A DNA stretch of 64,000 nucleotides from Acrasis kona (taxonomy: Eukaryota > Heterolobosea > Eutetramitea > Acrasida > Acrasidae), in NCBI GenBank assembly GCA_026419775.2, contig JAOPGA020001893.1:62001-126000 (forward strand), given 5' to 3'. Under the pieces are notes generated by a model, which was not told the origin of the DNA, made no database searches, and worked only from the letters and a program-made list of their open reading frames with translations. The position numbers and the translations under genes were made by a program. This document shows positions 50,882 to 63,398 of the stretch, piece by piece; positions within the stretch are counted from its first letter, which is position 1; every line of letters begins with the position of its first letter.

Positions 50882-51510
50882 GATTTGTTCTGATTAATAT
50901 GTGGAAAATTTATCTTATGCGTTATATTAGATCTATCCCACTCCGAAATGATGCTCCGACAATTACTTCTACTAAGAAATTTAATTGTTGTACTCCATTT
51001 AAATTGACACCCTCATTGATTAAATTCTCTAACGATGGGTGCGCTTGGTACTCCGCTATTGATGTCATACCTATTATTTAAGGAAATCGACCAAGGTTAC
51101 AAACATTCGTCAAATCAATCGAATTGAGCGCGAGGGAATATCCAATTGAATTCGAAACCATAGCCACGTTAAAATTATAGTATTCGCTTCCAAATCCTTT
51201 GGTGATGCGGCAAATACATCCACCTCTGATAAGAGTAATTCAGTAGGAGATGTCACCATATCTAGGTACTTGCACTGATACATAAGAGGTGTATAGATAG
51301 TTCGACCAACGTTGCTGAATTCAATGACATTAAATTCGATGGAATTCCTGTAGCAGTGATTAGCGCTTGTCGTTAATACTCACTCCGAATGCATTCTAGT
51401 CACTCATTCTCATACACATACCAAACCATGATGTTCTCGTTTACCAATCTTTTGTAATCCCTTCAAATTACAAAGTCTTATTTGTATGCCGTACATACTG
51501 CTTTGTTTAG
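50882..51510. other. Intergenic region upstream of TRAPPC10
   Basis: About 630 bp, AT-rich, without a convincing frame or RNA gene; presumably the TRAPPC10 promoter. Confidence 0.4.
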
Positions 51511-54500
51511 ATGAGTGCCAGTAATTTAAAGACAGAAGAATTAAACGTCGGGGACCCAACAAATTATGAAAATCCATATGTTGTAGGTAAATTGAAGAAC
51601 AACGCCTCGCATCATTTACATTTTAGTCTGGGAACTTCACGGTAGCAAAAGTGGACTCATCAAAATTGATCCCAATCCTACATTTTATCAATCAAAAAAA
51701 AGCAATACAAAGCCCCTGGATTCTTCGGAACATGGTCACCACAATGTAGGCGGATATGATATTTACAAAGAGCATTACCCATTGTGGTGTGACCTCGAGC
51801 CACATCTCCGCCCTTTCTGCAATAATATTGTTGTCAACGATAGCGGCCGAAAGTCCGCACAATTGATCAGCAAAGATGGGATTTTGAACATGAACAGGTC
51901 GCCAAGGTCTGTCGACTCGCCAGACCTTAGTGTTAATTTATTTCCAAATCCCAACAAATCCACCACTCCAATCACCCCAAACACTTTATTGACAAACACA
52001 TCACAAACATATCAATCCATCATTGCAAGCAATCCCTACCACTCCTCTGTGGAACAATTTAAGTGCGAATTCAGGACAAGTAATGATCCAAGGCTCAATA
52101 ATTGTTTATCAAGGCAATGGAGCGTCATGTACACCAACCCATACATGCACGTCATGATCGTAATGTGCGACGATGTGGACTACAAAAATGAGATCAAACC
52201 AAAACTTTTAGAGTGGGTCAGCTACATGGATGACAAGCAGTACGAATATCTCATTCTATACGTACCCACGGCTCAAAGCGAAAACGGACTCATGAAGTTC
52301 TTCAACAGAACGCTCAACAAGATTAACCTCGACTTTAACAAGAACAAGAACGGCATGGACCAAGTGCTTAAAATTTCACTAAGAAACAACCCACCAGCCT
52401 CCTCCTACAAGAACATCTCAGTGCGTGTCAGCAATGGCATCCTGATGGAATTTTCACACAGGTGCAACAAGTACGATCAAGAAGTGAAAAAATTCGAAGC
52501 CAATAGAAAATTACCAGGATGGCAGTTCGGTCATTACTTTATCGCAAAAGAAAACTTGGCGCTTACCTTGGAACAATTCGGACTGCATGTGAATGCTTTG
52601 GGTATTTATAGCCACCTGTTCTCCTTTTACAATCAACACGAAGACATTCAATCAGAATCATTCATCCACGCGATCGAACTCAATTACATCATGAACACCA
52701 CGACGAAACATTACAGAAGCAACATTTACCAAAATAACATTTCAGAATTCGAACTCTATTGTTACATCTTTGCTCGTCAAATTCAATTATTTTTCAAAAT
52801 GAACAATCCATACGAAGCAGCCATTCACACCAAGGAGTTCATACCGCACATGGTAGACGACATGTATCACTTCTTATTGCCCAACAATCTTCAAATGGAT
52901 GGAAAAGATGAAAACGAAAAAATTCAACAATTACGTAATTACATTTTCATACATACGTGGGCCTACTGCACCACCCAAAGCATCGTCACGGAGTGTCAAA
53001 CCAAAGCATTCGAATCTTCGACGGAATCGCTGCCCATGTTATTTCGCACATTGGGCGATTTGTACATTTACAGTCGATCCCAATTAACAACATTATGTGA
53101 TTTGTTCAACGTTCGAATCACAAAAGAATTCAATCAACATCGTTCGGATCCCATTCCCGATCACATTCTCGCCACATCTCTTTCGCAAATCATGACCACC
53201 ACATCGTCCATTCAACAATTTTTCAAAATCATTCAAAATCAATCCGAATGCGTCACTTTGTATTTGGAATTATCCAGCGCTGCATCCAAAGGATACGCCA
53301 GTGGATTCCGAGAACGTTTCCATCATTCGCTAAATGGTCAAATTGCACAAATTCGATTCGAACAGGAAAATTACAAGGAGGCACTTTTGTTATGGAAGGG
53401 TCAATTAATGTATTATTATGCCGATGGATGGTATCAATTGGCCACAAACATTCGATCCAAAGTTGCACAATGCGAATGCAAATTAAATCTGATGGATTCT
53501 TATATCAATAGTTGCTTGAGCCTATTGAGCGATCAACGAGTACACACCAATCCTATTCAAAAAGAATTTTATTTTAAAGAATTAACAAATGTTGTGAATG
53601 GTGATTTAAATGTCGAAAAGGAATGGAGCATTCGATTGGGACCCGAATTCATCGTTGGTGGATTGGAATGGAATGATTCGCGATCGTTGGTGATTGATAA
53701 CGAAAGAGTCACGTTGAGTTGTCCGGTGGGCAACACGATTCATTTCGAATTACAAATCAAGAACATTACATTGGTAAATGATTTTTATATGGACAGCATT
53801 TGTTTTTTATTCAAATGTGAAGATTTGAATTATGATGATGATGATGATCGAGATGGAGATGATGATGATGATCAATTAGATGATTTGAAAATTCAAATCA
53901 AATTGGAATCGAGAATCACATTACCGAGGGATGTCATCGTGAAGGTACCCATTTCGATTCAATTAGATCGACGTGGATTATTCATATTGAATACATGTAG
54001 CATCGGATTAGGAAATTTAAATCTCATCATTGATCGAATCACATTACCAGGTGATTTTTATAATCAATCGTTATCGTCCAAACCAATGTTACCGCCCAGT
54101 CAAACACGTTACACCAAATTGCCACATTCATTCGTAAAGATTAATTTGAATCAATCATCGTCGCCTCCATCTCTATCCTTTACATCATTAATCATGAGCA
54201 CTAACAGCACACCATCGACACAATCACAAACGCCCATCGTACAAATCAATAGTCCACCCGAAAGTGTTTTGGAAATGAGTTTGGATTCATTTTTGGGAAA
54301 TCAATCCAATTCGAATCAAAATCAAAATTTCCCATCACCATTATCATTACATCATCATCATCACAAATCAAACGATTCGAATCATACGCCATCATTGAAT
54401 ACTGATTTCGACACCACATCTTCCATTTCGGAATCATCCACGAGTACATCGACCAGTAGAACACTTACGCGTCAATCCAAATTACTAAAATCGAAATCAC

Positions 54501-55945
54501 CATCGAAATCATCAAAATCAAAATCCCCATCAAATCATGATTCGATCTATAGTCCCAGCCAAATGACCATTCCATCTCCTCTCATCTCGCCTCGTTCGCA
54601 ATCTAATTTATCCATTCAACCACTCACGGTGACCAATCACAAAAAATCAATCAAGAATCAAGAAACGAAAAGATTGTTCGTCATGGACGTATTGGATTCG
54701 CCTAGTACGTGTACCCTACAGATACACAACGAATACGGTAATTGCTTCGTCGTGAATCAATCACAAATCATGTTGGTCACGATTCATTCCAATCAAGATT
54801 CGATTTCGAATCGAGGATGTAAATTACAAATCGAAACGATCGATCACGACGATGATGATGAAGACGGTGGGTCCATGGATGGAAATGGCGACGAATTGAT
54901 TTTGGAAAATTTCGAATTTGATGTGCCATCTTTGGATTCGAATCAATCATTTACGATATCAGTGCCCATTCGTTACGATTCGAATCGTTCGGATTTACAT
55001 TCCATGGGCGATGATGAATATGATGGAATTTCGAATCGTCCATTTGACGTTACAAAAAATTTAAAATTTAATTTGACATTTCAAAAAAGAAATATCGCAA
55101 CGGATCAACCATTGTACATGATTAGTCAATTGGAATCCATCACTTTCCATCATGTGTTTGTGAATTCGTATGCCATCCATCACATGGGCGATTCTTCCAT
55201 TTTAAATGTAAATGTGAAATGTAATACTCCGGAATCAATCACCATTCAAGATTATGAATGGAGCGGAAATTCAATTTCTTGGTTGAATCACATCAAGAAA
55301 CAAAATGTAACGCTTTGTTCTCAACAATCCAATGGTTTCGTCTTTTTGTTGAAATGCAATGCAAATCATCGTGGAGATGTGTTTCGTGCTGATTTGAAAT
55401 TGAAATACAAATTACATCAGAATGGTAAATTGAACGAAAATGTGCCCCTTCAAGAGCACGTTATTACCATGAAATGGAAATTGCCAAAATCAATTAATTA
55501 CGTTGCTAATGTTGATTTGAAATGTGGTGCATCGTTGATTCGAGTGGGATCTCCATGTACCATTCTGTTCAATGCTAGTCGTATTGGTCACGAGCAGCAA
55601 GAGCACAGCAATAGGTATTATTGGAGAGTATTGGCTGATGATAAGTATTGGATATGTAGTGGTCATGTTAAAAAAGTAATGAATAAAGATACAATAGAGT
55701 GTTATGTTGTTCCGTTGGTAAGCGGTTATATACCGCTGCCTTCATTATGTGTCGAAAAGAGCGGTGGAGATGACCATCTTGATGAATTCGAGAGAATCGA
55801 AAATGTAAAATTTGTTTATCGTTTAGATGAGCAAATTGAAAATAAAATGGTGGGGAATAAAGTGTTTATTCATCCGGATAATGATGCACAAATGGGTTCG
55901 TTTTCGTATTTGAATGAACCAGTTGTGGATGTTGTTGATAAATAA
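51511..55945 (+). CDS. TRAPPC10: TRAPP II complex subunit TRAPPC10/Trs130
   Basis: Exon 1 (51511-51586) starts at ATG MSASNLKTEELNVGD; a 40-bp intron (51587-51626) joins it to exon 2 (51627-55945) as NPYVVVWELHGSKSG. Total 1464 residues, slightly longer than human TRAPPC10. The N-terminal region (LWCDLEPHLR, WSVMYTNPYMHVMIVMCDD, YLILYVPTAQSENGLMKFFN) and the helical array (LEQFGLHVNALGIYSHLFSFY) fit the family. A long Ser/Asn/His-rich insert lies at about residues 860-1000. The C-terminal domain ends with YYWRVLADDKYWICSGHV and CYVVPLVSGYIPLPSL, the TRAPPC10 hallmark. TRAPP II activates Rab11/Ypt31-class GTPases at the late Golgi. The 3' end converges on the next gene with 11 bp between. Confidence 0.87.
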
Positions 55946-55956
55946 AAAATTCATCA

Positions 55957-56628
55957 TTATGGTACATAGGTCTTGTTTTTATTCTTCTTGTCGCTATCGT
56001 TCAGTGCTTCTTTTAATCTTGGACTTGTTTTTAGTAGGGGACAGTCGCTTTCAAAATGTGCAAAGTCATAATAGAGTACGCATTCGTAATCGTAATCTAA
56101 TTCACCGTCAATGTTGAACATGTCGTGTGGTCTTGCTGACGAGGCTACTTCTGGTTCGGTGCTTTGTGATTGTTGTGGTTGTTGTGCAGGTGGTTGCGAG
56201 TCAGCATCGTCAGCTGTTGTAGCTTCTTGTTCGACGGGTTGGTGTTTCTTTTTTGCGTAATGAGGGCCCATTTCGTCGAACCCATAGATCTGGCGAAGTG
56301 ATTTATCAAAGTCTTTGGCTGTCACTTCGCAGTTGGGTGCTACATTATCATGGTAGATTTTAATTTGTTGAATAGACCCACCGTGCCTTTCTGCAATCTT
56401 TTGTTCTATCACGTGCAAGTTTGTGGACTCCAATACTCTGAGGTCAAAATTTAATGCCCTCCAATTCATCAACCGAACATGAATCTTTACCCATTTATCC
56501 TCTACAGATTCGAAAGCTTTTTTAGAAGGAGGGGTATAATTTTGACTCATTTCGCTGAGAAGCTTGGCCATAGGATTGGCCTTCTTCACTGCCTTCTTCT
56601 TCGAGGAAACTGGCTTCTTATCGGGCAT
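55957..56628 (-). CDS. Uncharacterised protein with ubiquitin-fold-like domain
   Basis: Single exon, 223 residues. A Lys-rich start (DKKPVSSKKKAVKKA) precedes residues about 45-95, which read as a beta-grasp pattern (WVKIHVRLMNWRALNFDLRV, then a helix VIEQKIAERHGGS, then IQQIKIYHD). The following GPHYAKKK and a Gln/Pro/Glu-rich linker lead to an acidic part (DMFNIDGELDYDYECVLYYD). I recall similar short proteins in flagellated eukaryotes but cannot name the family with confidence. Function unknown. It is convergent with TRAPPC10 and follows PARP on the same strand. Confidence 0.7.
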   Translation of the reverse strand: MPDKKPVSSKKKAVKKANPMAKLLSEMSQNYTPPSKKAFESVEDKWVKIHVRLMNWRALNFDLRVLESTNLHVIEQKIAERHGGSIQQIKIYHDNVAPNCEVTAKDFDKSLRQIYGFDEMGPHYAKKKHQPVEQEATTADDADSQPPAQQPQQSQSTEPEVASSARPHDMFNIDGELDYDYECVLYYDFAHFESDCPLLKTSPRLKEALNDSDKKNKNKTYVP

Positions 56629-56797
56629 TTCTTTTTGTTTGGCGGGAAATTATAATGTTGAGAACATTAAATTGACCAAGTAAGTTTGAACTTTGAACAA
56701 CAAAGAACAGGTGGTCTAATTGTTCATTGCGCCTTTTGTTTGTGCCTACACTCAAAACAATCATAAACAACAAAACTACTTTGTAAAAAATAATACT

Positions 56798-58565
56798 TTA
56801 ATCCCACTTGATAGTGTTTATAGATAATTTCCTACCATCCACTCCAATATTATTCCTAAACCCATTATTACCATGACGATCGCTTTCTTGATACACCAAA
56901 AAATATCTAGTCTGAACAATGTCCTCATTGGGCACAACCAACGCCCAACCATGATCTTTGATGTATAAAGTACGATTAGCCACCTCACAAACAGCCATAC
57001 AACCAATCGTACCTCTCATGTACTCTGAGTTATGCCAACAAGGCGAATACCTCATGTACCCAATACTAGTGTTGCTCATGGTGCCCAAATAAATACCTGA
57101 GCCATGCGCAGCTCCATTCACCATTCTTTCAGTATTAGACATGTTTTTTAGACCAGTGCGCAATATACTGTGCCAATGACACAGGGCACTTCCATGGAAC
57201 GCATAAAAGCTTCCATAGCTCTGTTTTAATTGTTGAAATCTACATTCCTTCTCTGGGGTACTGTTCATCATGATGAATTGATGAGTAGCTCCCAAATCCG
57301 GTATGATTTCCTCGTCCTTTAGTAATTTGAGATGAGAACGATTGGATGCCACCATCCACACCAATACTTTATAGATGAGTGGATGAATTAAAGAGAGCTG
57401 CTTCTTGTAGTCGCCCTGCTTGATCCATTCGACCTGTACGCTAATCTTGGGTATCAAATCCACCACCACCCTTAATTTCTCTTTTGAGAATTCGCCCGAT
57501 CCATCTTTCACGAAATTAAATGTTTTGATTTGATTGGTGGTCTCGTCTTTGACCGTTGCTTCCAAGTATCGTGGGAATAGTTCTAGAATGGGATTTCTGT
57601 TTTCGGGTCCCGTCGATGCATGTAACATGACGATGAGTAAATCTACCACTTGTGGGGATTGGAGTATGGTGGATTCCAAATCGACTCCTATGCCGTATTG
57701 CTCGCAAGAGAATATACAAAGTGGGTTGTTGCATGTGGTGGGTTTGATGCCTTGATGTACCAATTTTTGAGCACATACCACACAGTTGGTGGGGCAATTT
57801 TGTATGGTGTGGACCATGATGTCTAGTATTGTTGACAACATCTCCCGTTGGTCTAATTTGATTTGTTGGATTCGTGGTTTGAAGTAATTGTTGAGCACTC
57901 GGTTACATACGGTCCAATCGAGTCCATACCTCGCTCTTTGTATGGAACAAATGTGTTCGTTGAATTCTTCAGAGACGTCTCCACATTGGAACGATTCGAT
58001 GGAATTGAGATCGGGTGATTGTAGACACGGCAAGTTGAATTTGACCGTGAGCGCAATGTACATTTGTGTATCGATGCCCCATGCGTTGGCTACCAAGTCG
58101 GATACCTTAAGCACTTGCTTGGGATGTAAGCCGATGGTTAATTTTGAAAGTCCGCTGCAGTTACTGGCAGCGACGTATACGCCGTTTTTACTCAACTCCC
58201 TTGCAATCTTTTTAATGTTTTTCTCTTTTGAAGTGACTTCCTCATCCTCATCGTTATCGTCCAGCTCTACTTCCAGTACCTCATCTTCGTCAGCTTCTTC
58301 CTCTTCGGAAATTTGCGAGCTGTTAAGTATCTGGTCCCTTTTCTCTTGTAAATCTTGAGAGTGATTAGTTGAATGGATTTATGATGGTATGGTTACCATT
58401 GAAAATTAAGTCAAGGATCAGATTGACCGATTTACTTTGTTTGGTGGTTGTAGTGCCTTCGATGTTTAATGTGTACTTGCCAGTACCATCCTTTGGTATT
58501 ACCACCGAATTATCTTGAAACTCGTCACTAAAGTCGGTGCAGGTCTTGAAATGGTTATAAGACAT
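56798..58565 (-). CDS. PARP6/PARP8-like ADP-ribosyltransferase
   Basis: Exon 1 (58565-58397) and exon 2 (58353-56798) are joined by a 43-bp intron and give 574 residues. Without the intron, exon 2 has no usable ATG. Residues about 60-95 are acidic. The C-terminal catalytic domain contains SFYAFHGSALCHWHSILRTG, the H of the H-Y-E/I triad, then GAAHGSGIYLGTMSNTSIGY with the Tyr. This spacing (FHGS, WHSILR, GIYL) is that of PARP6/8/16-type mono-ADP-ribosyltransferases. The middle part has paired CxxC (NCVVCAQKL, CNNPLCIFSCEQYG) resembling the Cys-rich region of PARP6/8. It transfers single ADP-ribose units from NAD to proteins or nucleic acid ends. Targets are unknown. Confidence 0.87.
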
Positions 58566-58805
58566 GATGTTTTAGAATCATACTTTGAATTTTAAAGTAG
58601 ATGTTGCACTCGCAAAGATGAAATCTAAAGTTCAGCATAATTCTTGAACGAGGTTATTACCTTTTATCCTATCCTCATCTTCGAAAAGATCGTCTCTACT
58701 TGATTTCCAGTCCTCTATCTGCTTGTTCATGGTCTTTGGAATTGATTGCGAAGTTCGTGTCTTGTGTTCTTATTGTTCTTGGTTTACCAGAATATTAACA
58801 TCAAG

Positions 58806-59288
58806 ATGAGGAGAAGAGTTCAACCCACATTGTTCAATACTGAAAGTGAACCCAATGCACCAAGCAACACCGAACACACAACAGAAGCGAACTACAATCA
58901 AGATGGAGAATATTTACCAATCACGATTGAAAAGCGGTTATTTATCACAACACTGGGATACACTATGATTCTCTTCTCAATATTATTCATGATTATTGGA
59001 ATTGTTCGAAATACTAAGGGTTATAATTTCTTTTCGAAATACTTTTATGGTGCGCAATATTCAGCTTATCATCTTGGAATTTTCGGATACAAAATTCTAT
59101 CTCCTACATTTAACCCCCTCCTATCGGTCGTTACAGGTCAAGGATGGATTGTATCAAATTTACCAACATATCTCGAGGCATTCGTGTATGGGTGGCTCCT
59201 TCTCATTATAGCATTTATTGTATGCTTCACTATACGGATTAACTTGGTAATTGCAGAAAACAAAAGGATCATAAGTGGTCAATTATAA
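58806..59288 (+). CDS. Membrane protein with two hydrophobic segments, uncharacterised
   Basis: 160 residues from the ATG at 58806. After a polar N terminus (NTESEPNAPSNTEHTTEANY) come a hydrophobic helix (TTLGYTMILFSILFMIIGIV) and a second near the end (AFVYGWLLLIIAFIVCFTI). The loop between is rich in Tyr and Gly (FSKYFYGAQYSAYHLGIFGY). The shape would suit a small endomembrane protein with both ends on one side. I do not recognise the family. A leftward frame overlapping the 5' end is not supported. Confidence 0.65.
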   Translation: MRRRVQPTLFNTESEPNAPSNTEHTTEANYNQDGEYLPITIEKRLFITTLGYTMILFSILFMIIGIVRNTKGYNFFSKYFYGAQYSAYHLGIFGYKILSPTFNPLLSVVTGQGWIVSNLPTYLEAFVYGWLLLIIAFIVCFTIRINLVIAENKRIISGQL

Positions 59289-59356
59289 ATAATGCATTCT
59301 TAATGGCAAAATCCACGGTATTGGCTGTTCGTTCATCTATTCCAAATTGTAATCTT

Positions 59357-59795
59357 TTACTTTAAAATCGCACGAAATACTGGTACGACTTCGAATCCAA
59401 AAAGACTAAGGTGATAGTCCATATAAGCAAAAGTTTGAAAACGCAAGCGCGGTAGAGGAATTTGCCAACATCGTGAGAAAAGCCAGACAGAGCATCGGAT
59501 CATCCAGCCTTCAGGGACTGACCGTGGGTTGAGTTTCTTCCCTAAATTTATCAAGATACAAGCAGTCCAAGCGGCCATAACGGAGTTCAATGTGACAAAG
59601 TTCATGCCGACGCCCGCTTCGCCAACAATTATCGGACAAGGAAGATTTAACATTAATCCCTTGGAAAGAGGGGACAACAAGAACAGTGGCATCAACGCAA
59701 AACTTGATAATCTCGACACGAAGTTTGATGCGATGATGAATTTATTCAAGTCGAACAGGTCAACGGGCCAAGAGCAAAAAGAAAAACTGGTTTAG
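59357..59795 (+). pseudogene. Degenerate coding segment, possibly a mobile-element relic
   Basis: Plus-strand frames in series look protein-like but are interrupted: about 59430-59533 (FENASAVEEFANIVRKARQS then stop TGA), then 59529-59795 (AITEFNVTKFMPTPASPTII, LDNLDTKFDAMMNLFKSN). Base composition is more GC-rich than neighbours. The paired frames in different phases suggest decay of an inserted gene, perhaps a retroelement or virus-derived ORF. No motif identifies it. Confidence 0.4.
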
Positions 59796-60332
59796 GTCGC
59801 TTCGAGCGCGGCCAGCCACTTTAAAAGCCTATACGGCTTAATGTATAAAATAAAATATAAAATGCAATTGCATGAGTAATTAAGACACCAGCTTCTACGA
59901 ATGTTATAACTTGATTGTATTATCTGCCGATGCGGATTTGTTTGCCTGAACTTGTTGCAGTTGGATCTTAATTGAGTCGAAGCCCTCTTATGATTTTTTC
60001 TTTGTACTAACTGAGTTTTCCGAGTCGGTTCAGGATGACGCGTAACTGCAATAAAAATTGATAGAGGACAGAAGTCCGTGATGTCCGCTAACGTAATTAC
60101 AGATATACTTTATCTAGAGGTTGGTTTTCGGTTAAGATGCGTCAAAAAACGCAAAGGGACAAGATTTTCATTTATCCGATTCTGGTGGTTACGTCAATAC
60201 GCAAGAGAGTACATTTTCGGAAAAAAATTAAATCTAAATAAAGGATGTTATTTATAACCTGAAAGCTTACACTCCCAAAATCGTGAAGTGAAATATCAAG
60301 TTGACATAATTCGTACGAATTAAAAACGAAAC
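59796..60332. other. Intergenic region upstream of aquaporin
   Basis: About 540 bp. A short open frame at about 60139-60258 (FSFIRFWWLRQYAREYIFG) may belong to the same degenerate insert as 59357-59795. The rest is AT-rich and should hold the aquaporin promoter. Confidence 0.35.
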
Positions 60333-62003
60333 ATGCAAGAACCTAGTGATACAGTCCCTCCCTTGGAGAAGACGGAGCCATATCGCGCTGAAGATCATGT
60401 CATTAATATTGCACGTACCCCAACAGAAGAAAAGAAGCAGGTAGAAGATTCACCTCTACCTAAACTTGAAGTTAATGTAGACCAGGACGGAAACCTTACT
60501 GCACCAAAAGAGAAACATGTGAAAATAAAATCTCCAGGTTCTTCTAACATTCATCATCTTGGGGAAAAAAATGAGCCTATCAAAACCAAAAGAAACGTAA
60601 GGCACAGGTGCCAAGGCTCTATATGCGATACCTGCGACATTACTGGCCATAAGTGCCAAGGTTCAATATGCGAAATATGTGATGGAAGTACACCGCAAAC
60701 ACCCCTAGACACTAATACAGAGAAAGTTCTTTTACCGGGAATTTTAAAAAATGCTGAATTCAAAGAAACATCAACGGACGCGTCGGAACAGAAGCCTTAT
60801 GAGGACGAACAACCTCTTACACCAAACTCAAAGCCGGTGATAGATAGATCAGACTCCGAGGTCCACAAGATGCTTCCTACAAGTTTGTATCCGAACGTAG
60901 GAAACAAGTATGAAAGAATGTCAAGAAATTTACTTTTTGGACAAGGACCCGCGGAGGATCATACAAAGAAGTTGGTTACATTAAAAATAGAACTTAGAAG
61001 GTTTTCAGCAGAAATGCTAGGGACAGGAATTTTGGTTTTTTTCCATGCAGGAATCAACACAGCGTCTGTGTGGTTGGCTGAGAGAGGTCAAGATCGTGTC
61101 ATTTTACCTGTAGAATATGGCATTTTATATGGTTTTACTTTACTTTCTTTAATTTTTGCATTGGGTTCTGTAAGGTAACGTTATCGTATTGTTTGTCATT
61201 CGCTAATCATTGTCGTAGCGGAGCTCACTTCAATCCCATTGTTACATTTGCTTTTGCCATGAGAGGTGTCTTCAAGTGGTGGAGAGTTCCTATTTACATG
61301 TTTTGTCAAATTGTTGGTGCCATCGTTGGTGCTGCCTTCGTTCGTGCTATATTTGGAAACGGAGGTTATTGTGGAGCGAATCAAGTTCCTCCCTATTCGT
61401 CGCCGACTACCGCGTTTGGTACAGAGATTATCGGATCATTCTAGTAAGCACATACATGCGACATTTTTAACATTTTATAGTTTCCTTCTTGTAGTACTAT
61501 CAACAGCCAGAGCCAGTAAGATTACTGGTGCTAATGCAGCACTTGCAGTCGGAACGTGTTACGGAGGAATTGCAGTTTTGGCCAGTTTCGTCAGCACAAT
61601 CTCACTCAATCCTTTCAGATCTTTGGGACCTGCTATCATCGCTGGTGGAGGCCCTCAATGGCCAGTCATTTGGGTTTACATTACAGGACCAGTCATTGGT
61701 GCGATCGTTGCCATCGTGGTGGATCGGTTTGTCATTTCCCAGAGAGGTGTGGATTACAAGAAGAGTAGAAGAAGTTTGATGGGCGCTGGAGGTGTCGCTC
61801 TACCAGTACAGAAGGATTCACAAAAAAATCACTACACATTGAGACATCGTCGCTCCAAGGAACCAGAACCAGTTGTTGCAGATGCTGTAGAAGCTGCAGA
61901 AGCTGCAGGACAACCTGTGAAAGAACTCGATGGAACCAAAGGGGCGTCTCTTGACGAAGTCGTCGTCGCTCCTGACGCTGTTGTAGAGAATAAAGCAGAA
62001 TAA
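60333..62003 (+). CDS. Aquaporin/major intrinsic protein with long Cys-containing N-terminal extension
   Basis: Exons 60333-61174, 61219-61443 and 61481-62003 with 44- and 37-bp introns give 529 residues. The MIP core spans about residues 225-435: ELRRFSAEMLGTGILVFFHAG, VSGAHFNPIVTFAFAM (first NPA box as NPI), SFYFLLVVLSTARASKITG and ISLNPFRSLGPAI (second box as NPF, followed by the selectivity Arg). Both boxes are variant. The N-terminal 220 residues are unusual and polar, with a repeated Cys block (CQGSICDTCD and CQGSICEICDG). The C-terminal tail is Ala/Val/Glu-rich. The channel passes water or small solutes; the altered boxes make specificity uncertain. Confidence 0.88.
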
Positions 62004-62066
62004 TTTAATGTGTTGACCTGAGTGATTGTAATGTCTTAGAAATACGTGTTTTATATTTGAAAATTG

Positions 62067-63390
62067 ATGCGAAGAGCACCAAAGAGGAGAGTACACATTA
62101 CGCTGTTACTTACTCTTTCGGCTGTAGTTGCGATCTTGTTTCTTTCGTTTCATTACTCTGTTCCTGATCATCAAGACATTCATCCAAAAATTGAGTACAG
62201 ATATACAATGAACAAGTTTATACCGATAGGAGAAAAGCCTCTCGAAATTAAACCACGCAAATCTTTGCATGAAATAAAAGAGATTTTGCACAGAAAGAAT
62301 TATAACACTGACGTACACGCATTTTATTATTATTGGTATGCAATATCGGAATTTGATAAATAACAAATAAAGGTATAAAAACAAGAAAACTGATGGAAAA
62401 TACGAACATTGGAACCATAAAGTGCTTCCTCACTGGCAAGAGAATGTTAATAAAAATTACCCACAAATCGGTACTGAATTAGATCCCGAGAAGGATCAAA
62501 TTGGCGCTGATTTCTGGCCCCAAAGAGGTCTATACTCCAACGGTGATAGGGATACAGTAAAGGAGCAATTCTTGGAGCTTCGTGACAAAGCCAATGTAAG
62601 TGTAGTGGTTGTTTCTTGGTGGGGGCGTGGCGGCGGTGATCAGCAATCATCCGGTGTGGACCATGTCACTCCTATAATTTTTGATGTTGCAAAAGAAGTG
62701 GGTATGAAAGTAGTGATGCATTTAGAACCCTACGTTGGGAGGAATGCAAAAACTGTTAAGCAAGATTTGCAGCATATGATTGAAAAATATGGCAAAAATG
62801 AAGCCTTGTATAGACATCCAAAAACTAATCTTCCAATGTGTTATTTATATGATTCTTATCATACTCCTGCTGAAGAATGGAGCAGTATTCTGTCCAGCTC
62901 TGGCGCTGATACGATAAGGGGCACCGATCACGACCATGTCATGATATCCTTATACCTGAGTGCTCAAGAGTCACAAGATTTTATAATAAAATCGAATTTC
63001 GACGGGTTTTATACCTACTTTGCTGCTCAAAAATTCACCTACGGATCCACCACAAGTAATTGGGAGACCATCAGCAACTGGGCCAATAACAACAAGCTAA
63101 TTTTCATCCCTAGCGTTGGTCCAGGTTATATGGACACCAAAATAAGACCTTGGAATGATGCAAACACACAGGATAGAAGAAAGGGTGGTTATTATGACGA
63201 CATGTGGAGCGAAGCGATAAGATTAAAAGTGCCACTCATCAGTATAACTTCCTACAACGAATGGCACGAGGGAACACAAATAGAACCAGCAGTTCCGAAA
63301 CAAGGCTACAAAGACTATGGAGAGCTCGAACCAGATTTTTATCTTGTTCGCACATCACACTGGGTCAACAAATACACATTAATAAAATAA
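62067..63390 (+). CDS. MANEA: Glycoprotein endo-alpha-1,2-mannosidase-like GH99 enzyme
   Basis: Exons 62067-62335 and 62373-63390 with a 37-bp intron encode 428 residues. The intron restores FYYYWYKNKKTDGKYEHWNH, the conserved start of GH99. A type II membrane anchor (ITLLLTLSAVVAILFLSF) lies at residues about 11-28, so the catalytic domain faces the Golgi lumen. Active-site blocks are SWWGRGGGD, HLEPYVGR and TSYNEWHEGTQIEPA, which holds the two conserved glutamates. GH99 enzymes cut glucosylated mannose from N-glycans in the Golgi, bypassing ER glucosidases. The protein length is close to that of human MANEA (about 460). Confidence 0.93.
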
Positions 63391-63398
63391 TTTAATAT

